From positions 1-9,665 of the forward strand of contig JAUWIE010000128.1 in the NCBI GenBank assembly GCA_030605515.1: DNA of 9,665 nucleotides, read 5' to 3'. This document shows, piece by piece, positions 6,246 to 9,665 of this stretch. Within the stretch, counting starts at the first letter, position 1. The number at the start of each line of letters is the position of its first letter. Below the pieces are notes generated by a model. It was not told the origin of the DNA and did no database searches. It saw only the letters and a program-made list of their open reading frames with translations. Origin of the DNA: Thermoplasmatota archaeon. Its GTDB lineage: Archaea; Thermoplasmatota; E2; DHVEG-1. Position numbers and translations under genes: made by a program.

Positions 6246-7454
6246 TTACCATAGAAGGTTTTTCTGTAACTCAATTATGTGGAAGTTGATACCCATCTCT
6301 TCTAATCTAAGAACATATGTTTTTCCAAGGCGTTTTTTAAAATTTTCTACGAATTGTTGGCCTGCTTCTCCTCCAAGGCATTTTGCAACTTTTTCTATTA
6401 TTTTTTGTATCATTCTACCCAGCTCAGATGGTCGAACTGATTCGATTTCAGATGAAATATGAACTGCGTTGATGCCCTCTGAATATTTTGTACTATCGAT
6501 CTTTATGTATTTTACATCTTTATACTTCTGATTTGTTTTTTTAAGAGCACTATCAATAGTAAGAACAGCATAACTCTTAGTGCTTGCATCACTTAAAACT
6601 TCAAAAAGTGCTTTTAACATATGTTTTACTACAAGATCTTGTCGTAAATGTATAACATGGAACTTAACACCGATTTCTTCTAATTTTAAAATTTGATCTG
6701 CATTAAGATAATTTTTCAATTTTTCAATGAATATTGAGCCACCTTTTTCTTTTTGAGAAATACTTACTTCTTGTATGATTTTCTGCAGTGTATTTCCTAG
6801 TGTTTCTGACTTCATGGAATCGACAATTGGTGAAACTACAACATTATCAGTTCCCTGAAGATGTCTTGTATCGTTAATTGTAACATATTTTAGAATTTCA
6901 TATTTAACTTTGAATCTGCTTATTAACTCATTTATTGTTGAAAAAGCACGGTTTCTGCCAAGATCACTTTCTAATACGTTATATATTGCTCTGATTACAA
7001 ATTTTACTGTGTCTGAATTTTCTATCCGGATTATTGATGCTCTTTTACGTTCAGTTATATATGCAAGTTGCATAATATCAAAATCTACACCTAAACTTGC
7101 TAAGATTGATTCATATCCATGTGGAAGATCTTCTTTTATTTCTTTTATAAAATAATAGCCTGCTTCTTTTCCCATTGATGATGAAAGTTTTTCCATGAAT
7201 TCTTTAATAGCTCCACCTATTTCCCGCAGATCAACATTATTTACATCAACCTTAATATCGATAATATCAGTGAATTCTGAATATAATTCACTTTTTACCT
7301 CAATATAATTAAAAAATCTATATTTTCCTTGCAATTTTTTGATCGCATTTCCTGTTACAACAATTGCATAAGCTCCAGAGGTTCTTCTACTAATTATTTC
7401 AATTACAGATTTTAATATTTGATTAATTAAATCAATGTTTTCAAACTGTTGCAT
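6246..7454 (-). CDS. Unrecognised protein of three tandem ~120-residue modules
   Basis: This 402-aa protein matches no family I can name. It is three diverged copies of one module, at about residues 9-130, 150-270 and 275-395. Each copy has an opening helix (ILKSVIEIIS, VIRAIYNVLE, MLKALFEVLS), a strand and linker, a helix rich in Ile and Lys (IGGAIKEFMEKL, LGNTLQKIIQEV, LGRMIQKIIEKV), then FIKEIKEDL / FIEKLKNYL / FVENFKKRL. Each ends in a near-constant motif: ASLGVDFDIMQL, EEIGVKFHVIHL, EEMGINFHIIEL. There is no signal peptide, membrane span or obvious catalytic cluster, and only one cysteine. I took the ATG at 7454; the frame also allows TTG at 7460. It lies 108 bases after the lhr stop on the same strand, so it could be co-transcribed with it or have its own promoter. 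The repeat design suggests ligand, signal or protein binding. Confidence 0.8.
   Translation of the reverse strand: MQQFENIDLINQILKSVIEIISRRTSGAYAIVVTGNAIKKLQGKYRFFNYIEVKSELYSEFTDIIDIKVDVNNVDLREIGGAIKEFMEKLSSSMGKEAGYYFIKEIKEDLPHGYESILASLGVDFDIMQLAYITERKRASIIRIENSDTVKFVIRAIYNVLESDLGRNRAFSTINELISRFKVKYEILKYVTINDTRHLQGTDNVVVSPIVDSMKSETLGNTLQKIIQEVSISQKEKGGSIFIEKLKNYLNADQILKLEEIGVKFHVIHLRQDLVVKHMLKALFEVLSDASTKSYAVLTIDSALKKTNQKYKDVKYIKIDSTKYSEGINAVHISSEIESVRPSELGRMIQKIIEKVAKCLGGEAGQQFVENFKKRLGKTYVLRLEEMGINFHIIELQKNLLW
6270..7430 (-). repeat. Three tandem protein-level repeats inside the 402-aa gene
   Basis: The module copies fall at about 7065-7430, 6645-7007 and 6270-6632 on the minus strand. They align over their whole length at the protein level, best at the C-terminal motif G-[VI]-[DKN]-F-[DH]-[IV]. 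No obvious nucleotide identity remains, so the duplications are old. Copies 2 and 3 look closest to each other. The gap between copies 1 and 2 is about 20 residues and between 2 and 3 about five. Confidence 0.7.
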
Positions 7455-7490
7455 CCACAATCCGCTCTAGGAAAATCACTTAACCTAAAT

Positions 7491-7500
7491 TAATTTATCA
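7491..7500 (-). promoter_or_regulatory. Possible TATA box for the triple-repeat gene
   Basis: The minus strand reads TGATAAATTA about 37-46 bases before the ATG at 7454, inside the 108-base gap after lhr. Several other AT runs (for example near 7520-7530) could serve equally well, so the gap supports an independent promoter only weakly. Confidence 0.22.
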
Positions 7501-7562
7501 ATACATCTTTACGTTATTAAATCTTATTATCGAATTTCAAATGGGAGTTTAAAAAACTTTAA

Positions 7563-9665
7563 TTAATTATTATCCCAGAACCCACGTGTACGTGCATAGT
7601 TCAATTCAGCTTTTAAAATGTCTCTTAAGAATTTAATTAATACTTCTTCTGATTTTTCAAGATCTAAGATATTATATCTTCTTAAAATCCTAGCAGCGGT
7701 ATCAGGGCCAATACCTCTACCCATTAATACCATAAGAGCAGTTTTTCCATAACTTAAAACAAGACTTGCGTTTTTATTAAGTCTTTTCAATTCTTTATTT
7801 TCCTCTGTAGTTCGTTCTTTTTTAGTAAAAAGCTTAGATAAGTCTCTATTATATCGTTGTAAAACAGTTATTTTAATTGCACCACATTGTGAACATTTCG
7901 GCCTTGTATCTGTCCTTCGTACTACTGTATTCCATTTATTATTACAGTTAGTACAGACAAGTGTTATTTCTGCTTCTTCTAATCGTTTTTTCAAGGCCAT
8001 TAGGATTGATCTATCTGCTCGCTGAGGAACCATAAGACCACGGATTGTTTCCAATCCTGCAACTGCAATGGGAGAAAGCCTTTGTATTTGAATATCAATT
8101 TTACCGTTTTGCATCTCACTTAAAACCTGTTGAGTATTTTTGATATCCATCCTTTGCCAGAGGAGTTTATCAACCGCTTCATCAAATATTAAACTATTTT
8201 CAAAAAGTGTAAATAGTTTTTTAGTTCCAACATTTTTAAAATCAAAATCTTTGCTTATTGCACCAAATTTCCTTGCTATATGAACCAATTGCCATTTTAT
8301 ATAAGTAGAATTTCTTAAAATAGCGTGTAATAAATATTCGAGTGATTCAGGTTTTGTAGTTAATAAAATATCTTTAATTTTATCAACTGGAACTCTCCCA
8401 GGTAACTCAAGATTAATCCTATATGAATCACTATTTATACCAACACTTTCGCCGAGAGATTGTGCTAGCATTGCTGAAATCAAACGTCCAAGTGTCTCAT
8501 TGACTTGTGTTCCAAAACAAGCATTTATCACAACGGTTTTGTCCTCAATTTCTATAGTTATTGTTTTGTCATCAGGGACAATAAATCCCTGGTTTTTCTG
8601 ATTAGCAATATGCTGTAAAAACTTCCCAAGTGTTTTTTTATTACAAGGATAATCTTTGATTATTTTTCCTGAAGAAGCAAGTCTTCTAAGCTTACCAACT
8701 TCTCTTGCAACATCAAACGAAACTGGTATATCTTCTCCAACCCAGGATGGAGCTGTTCCTATATCCTTTGACTGAGATACTAAAATCTCCTCTTCATCTC
8801 TTTTTACTATAATCCAGGGTCTTCCATGAAGAATAAATTTTGCACCCTCGAAACCATAATTTAAGATGAAGCTTTCATCTAATTTACCTATCTTTTTTCT
8901 TGTGCTTATATCTACTACAGTATATGTTTTTTCATCAGGAATCATTGAGATATTATCAAGGAAATAATTCCTTGTGTTTATCCGCCTTGCAATAAAACCC
9001 TCGTTATCTACCCAAATATTACGTTGCTCCCTTAATTGCTGAATAATTTTATCAAAAATCTCCTGCTTTAAAGTATGAAAAGGATAGGATCTTTTAAGTA
9101 TTTCATATACTTTTTTTGTTTTAATTTTTCCATATTCTAAAGCAATAGAAATAACTTGGTTAGTAAGTACAGATAATGGATTATGTCTGATGTTATGTAC
9201 TTCTAATTCACCTTCTAATGTTTTTCTAGCTATTGCAAGGCTTTCTGCTAAGTCCTCAGGATTAGTCGCAAGTATCAAGCCTTTTGAAATCTTACCTACA
9301 CTATGTCCAGATCTACCTATTCTCTGTACAATCCTTGTAACCTCTCTTGGAGAATTATACTGTAAGATAAAATCTGTATCTCCAACGTCTATACCCAACT
9401 CCAAAGATGACGTACATATCAATGATTTAAGCTTTCCAGCTTTAAAATCATCCTCTGACTCTATACGAGCACTTTTAGATAATGAACCATGATGAATACC
9501 AATTAGTAAATTTTTTTCCCATATATGAAAACGAGACGCAAGTATCTCAGCTCCATCACGAGTATTTATAAAAAGAAGAGTTGAAACATGGTTATCGATA
9601 TATTCTTTACATCTCCTAAGTGAAGCTGCAGAAATTGGCTCTATAGAAAGACGATTTGAAATCCT
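7563..9665 (-). CDS. lhr: Lhr-family SF2 ATP-dependent helicase, 5' end cut by window edge
   Basis: The frame is open from the right edge to TAA at 7563: 700 residues are visible, and the N-terminal RecA domain with Walker A and DExH lies outside. The visible part starts in RecA domain 2: motif IV TLLFINTRDGAEIL (29-42), then IGIHHGSLS, motif V TSSLELGIDVGDTD (85-98) and motif VI QRIGRSGH (114-121). The Lhr winged-helix and beta-barrel core follows, including FILHGRPWIIVKRDEEEILV. Near the end is a four-Cys zinc segment (Cys571, 574, 591, 594 in CTNC and CSQC), then a helix-hairpin-helix-like stretch (GRGIGPDTAARIL at 649-661) and a closing ARTRGFWDNN. Lhr helicases unwind DNA or RNA-DNA hybrids with 3'-5' polarity and act in repair or RNA metabolism. 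A start inside the window at 9422 is only an internal TTG, since the frame runs on upstream through motif IV. This is a core archaeal gene, unlike the left segment. Confidence 0.94.
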   Translation of the reverse strand, partial: RISNRLSIEPISAASLRRCKEYIDNHVSTLLFINTRDGAEILASRFHIWEKNLLIGIHHGSLSKSARIESEDDFKAGKLKSLICTSSLELGIDVGDTDFILQYNSPREVTRIVQRIGRSGHSVGKISKGLILATNPEDLAESLAIARKTLEGELEVHNIRHNPLSVLTNQVISIALEYGKIKTKKVYEILKRSYPFHTLKQEIFDKIIQQLREQRNIWVDNEGFIARRINTRNYFLDNISMIPDEKTYTVVDISTRKKIGKLDESFILNYGFEGAKFILHGRPWIIVKRDEEEILVSQSKDIGTAPSWVGEDIPVSFDVAREVGKLRRLASSGKIIKDYPCNKKTLGKFLQHIANQKNQGFIVPDDKTITIEIEDKTVVINACFGTQVNETLGRLISAMLAQSLGESVGINSDSYRINLELPGRVPVDKIKDILLTTKPESLEYLLHAILRNSTYIKWQLVHIARKFGAISKDFDFKNVGTKKLFTLFENSLIFDEAVDKLLWQRMDIKNTQQVLSEMQNGKIDIQIQRLSPIAVAGLETIRGLMVPQRADRSILMALKKRLEEAEITLVCTNCNNKWNTVVRRTDTRPKCSQCGAIKITVLQRYNRDLSKLFTKKERTTEENKELKRLNKNASLVLSYGKTALMVLMGRGIGPDTAARILRRYNILDLEKSEEVLIKFLRDILKAELNYARTRGFWDNN

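Noticed and set aside
7563..9422. A complete 619-aa helicase beginning at 9422
   Set aside because: The codon at 9422 is TTG inside motif V, and the same frame continues upstream to the window edge through motif IV, so the gene is partial.
1..9665. CRISPR array, insertion sequence or integrase
   Set aside because: No regularly spaced direct repeats, transposase or recombinase frame, or terminal inverted repeats with target duplication were seen.

Overview
The window looks archaeal: an AT-rich genome, perhaps a euryarchaeon or thermoplasmatote, though the lineage cannot be fixed from this sequence. The best evidence is a long Lhr-type helicase with the archaeal C-terminal four-cysteine zinc segment. 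TTTATATA-like boxes also lie about 25-40 bases ahead of several starts, with no clear bacterial -35/-10 pairs, and Shine-Dalgarno (SD) stretches of the GGAGG/GGTGA kind are present. All genes but one are on the minus strand.

Left third (1-3109): a defence segment. A type I restriction subunit HsdR of the EcoEI type (784 aa) is followed, with a 4-base ATGA overlap, by an AlbA_2 (Schlafen-like ATP-binding) protein that runs off the left edge. The modification and specificity genes (hsdM, hsdS) are not in the window; in transcription order they could lie beyond the left edge. HsdR looks richer in GC than its neighbours, which fits horizontal acquisition.

Middle (3227-5671): three co-oriented minus-strand genes. 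They are a small SEC-C zinc-motif protein, a 151-aa protein ending in a C-x2-C-x3-C-x7-C cluster, and a 477-aa helical/TPR-like protein. The 477-aa protein resembles the C-terminal part of SWIM zinc-finger TPR proteins but has no SWIM finger. Their functions are unknown. The SEC-C gene appears to carry a one-base frameshift in a run of five A: shifting frame adds 25 sensible codons. Together with hsdR these genes form a same-strand block that may be a defence or stress island, which is inference.

Right part: a divergent glutaredoxin-like gene with a CxxC motif (5923-6183, plus strand) is the only plus-strand gene. Between it and the SEC-C gene lies a 251-base spacer with an unexplained GC-richer patch. 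Converging on it is an unrecognised 402-aa protein made of three diverged copies of a module of about 120 residues (6246-7454). Upstream of that gene is the lhr helicase gene, cut by the right edge (7563-9665).

No tRNA, rRNA, CRISPR array, insertion sequence or origin could be supported. No gene-free stretch exceeds 300 bases.
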